A DNA stretch of 64,000 nt from assembly GCF_003660265.1 (NCBI RefSeq), contig NZ_QXQP01000005.1, positions 29,159-93,158 of the forward strand, in the 5' to 3' direction. The stretch's first letter is position 1. The number at the start of each line of letters is the position of its first letter. This document shows positions 63,362-64,000 of this stretch, in pieces. A model generated the notes under the pieces. The model did not search any database. It was not told the origin of the DNA and saw only the letters and a list, made by a program, of their open reading frames with translations. Both the position numbers and the translations under genes were made by a program. The DNA is from Helicobacter mehlei. GTDB taxonomy: Bacteria > Campylobacterota > Campylobacteria > Campylobacterales > Helicobacteraceae.

Positions 63362-64000
63362 ATGGACAATAACTCCGAACTCAATCAAGAATTGAATAAA
63401 AAACTGAGCGAGGCTTTGGCCGAGGAATCTAGGGGTTCTGGGGTTAAAAAGATCTTGCTAATTGCGGCCATTGCGCTCATCGTGTTGGCCGTGGTGTTGG
63501 TCGTGTTTTGGAAAACCTCTCGAGAGCCAACCAAAAGTGTAGCCACCCCACCAGCTGATCAGAGTTTGCAAAAAGTGGGCAATATCCATGATAATAACTT
63601 TGAAAACCTGACCTTAGAACCCTCGGCTAACAAAAAACAAGAAGATAAGTTTGACAAAATCGTACAGGACATCCAAGCCAGACAAGCTAAAACTGAGGGC
63701 GTGGAAGAGAGTTCCAAGCTTTTAGCCCTCCCCACCAGCCCCCTAGATAAGAAAACAGAACAGTCTCCAGTTAAAAGCGAGTTGCACCCCCAGCCTCTAG
63801 AGCAAAAACCGATGCAGGCTGAAAAACCCAAGTCCCTACCCCCCCAACACACCCAAGAGAAGCGTGCTGAAAAACATGCAGAAAAACACGCCCAAAAGCA
63901 TGCCACAAAGCCCCAAAAACACGCTGAAAACAAGCATGTCGATAAAAAGACTCCCCATGAGGTGAAAAAGCAACCCGAAAAAAGCGCGCAAAAACACCCG
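63362..64000 (+). CDS. Membrane-anchored protein with Lys/His/Glu-rich periplasmic region, 3' end missing
   Basis: The frame is open from ATG (AAAGGA upstream) to the window end, at least 213 residues. A cytoplasmic N-terminus of ~36 residues is followed by one helix (~37-58, 'ILLIAAIALIVLAVVLVVF'), then a long low-complexity periplasmic part with repeated 'AEKHAEKHAQKHA'-type units. This is the plan of SPOR-domain septal proteins, whose SPOR domain would lie beyond the window; that is an inference. It is the last gene of the cvpA-lysS-glyA cluster, as in H. pylori. Confidence 0.75.
   Translation, partial: MDNNSELNQELNKKLSEALAEESRGSGVKKILLIAAIALIVLAVVLVVFWKTSREPTKSVATPPADQSLQKVGNIHDNNFENLTLEPSANKKQEDKFDKIVQDIQARQAKTEGVEESSKLLALPTSPLDKKTEQSPVKSELHPQPLEQKPMQAEKPKSLPPQHTQEKRAEKHAEKHAQKHATKPQKHAENKHVDKKTPHEVKKQPEKSAQKHP

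Noticed and set aside
63559..63933. 124-codon minus-strand frame with Cys/Trp/Phe repeats
   Set aside because: It is the mirror of the Lys/His/Glu-rich repeat of the plus-strand membrane-anchored protein; composition is an artefact.
1..64000. CRISPR array, prophage, type IV secretion island or restriction-modification genes
   Set aside because: No regularly spaced repeats, integrases, capsid genes or methyltransferase motifs of DNA type were found; comB2/comB3 are the only secretion-related genes.

Overview
The window is a gene-dense chromosomal segment of a gastric, non-pylori Helicobacter (H. felis / bizzozeronii / heilmannii / salomonis type). The evidence is near-identical H. pylori-type proteins (formamidase AmiF, ferritin Pfr, HypA, Lpp20, RdxA, ComB2/ComB3), Helicobacter-type sigma28 and sigma54 flagellar promoters, extended -10 promoters without clear -35 boxes, and a G/C content that looks mid-40s by eye (not computed). 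No rRNA, tRNA, CRISPR array, prophage or intact insertion sequence was seen.

Layout. 1-4.05 kb: end of an RND efflux adaptor, the HefC-type pump and a small outer-membrane protein. 4.08-13.3 kb, minus strand: a flagellar filament operon (flaG-fliD-fliS-fliT) from a sigma28 promoter, then the ftsE-ftsX-envC division set, trmB, a fibronectin-III lipoprotein and rluD. 13.4-17.3 kb: iron uptake (feoB), iron storage (pfr) and formamidase (amiF). 17.4-20.1 kb: a chemoreceptor with a periplasmic CxxCH haem motif, and tsaD. 20.1-28.3 kb: agmatine deiminase, hydrogenase/urease maturation genes hypF-hypE, a decayed transposon remnant, flgE with a sigma54 promoter, hypA and a coiled-coil gene. 28.3-30.5 kb: holA-rpsF-ssb-rpsR. 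30.5-37.2 kb: a run of exported proteins (Lpp20, an LPP20-like protein, an LpoB-like lipoprotein, a FlgP-like lipoprotein, a FadL-type porin, an alginate-lyase-like protein), with ung on the other strand. 37.2-39.5 kb: a dCache-type chemoreceptor whose leader carries a run of 16 G. 39.6-48.8 kb: comB2-comB3, murG-fliW, rplM-rpsI, a MATE transporter, a J-domain protein, an outer-membrane protein and an RclA/mercuric-reductase-like flavoprotein. 48.8-57.3 kb: GAPDH, a Bax-inhibitor-family protein, a ThiD2 domain, RdxA, QueH, a TlpA-like chemoreceptor, an unknown secreted protein and NDH-2. 57.4-64 kb: a LolD-like ATPase, lnt, cvpA, lysS, glyA and two conserved Helicobacter genes, the last cut by the window end.

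Most genes fall into short blocks with the same internal order as in H. pylori, but the blocks come from scattered places on that chromosome. The window is therefore a rearranged core genome rather than an acquired island. Functional themes are acid and nickel adaptation (amiF, aguA, hypAEF), motility and chemotaxis (three chemoreceptors; hook, cap and chaperone genes), envelope biogenesis and efflux.

The most interesting signal is the leader of the chemoreceptor at 37396. It holds a short upstream reading frame (37340-37399) with a strong ribosome-binding site. The frame runs through the G16 tract and, at exactly 16 G, stops on a TGA overlapping the receptor's ATG. Slippage of the tract would change or abolish this coupling. 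I found no clearly new multi-gene system.
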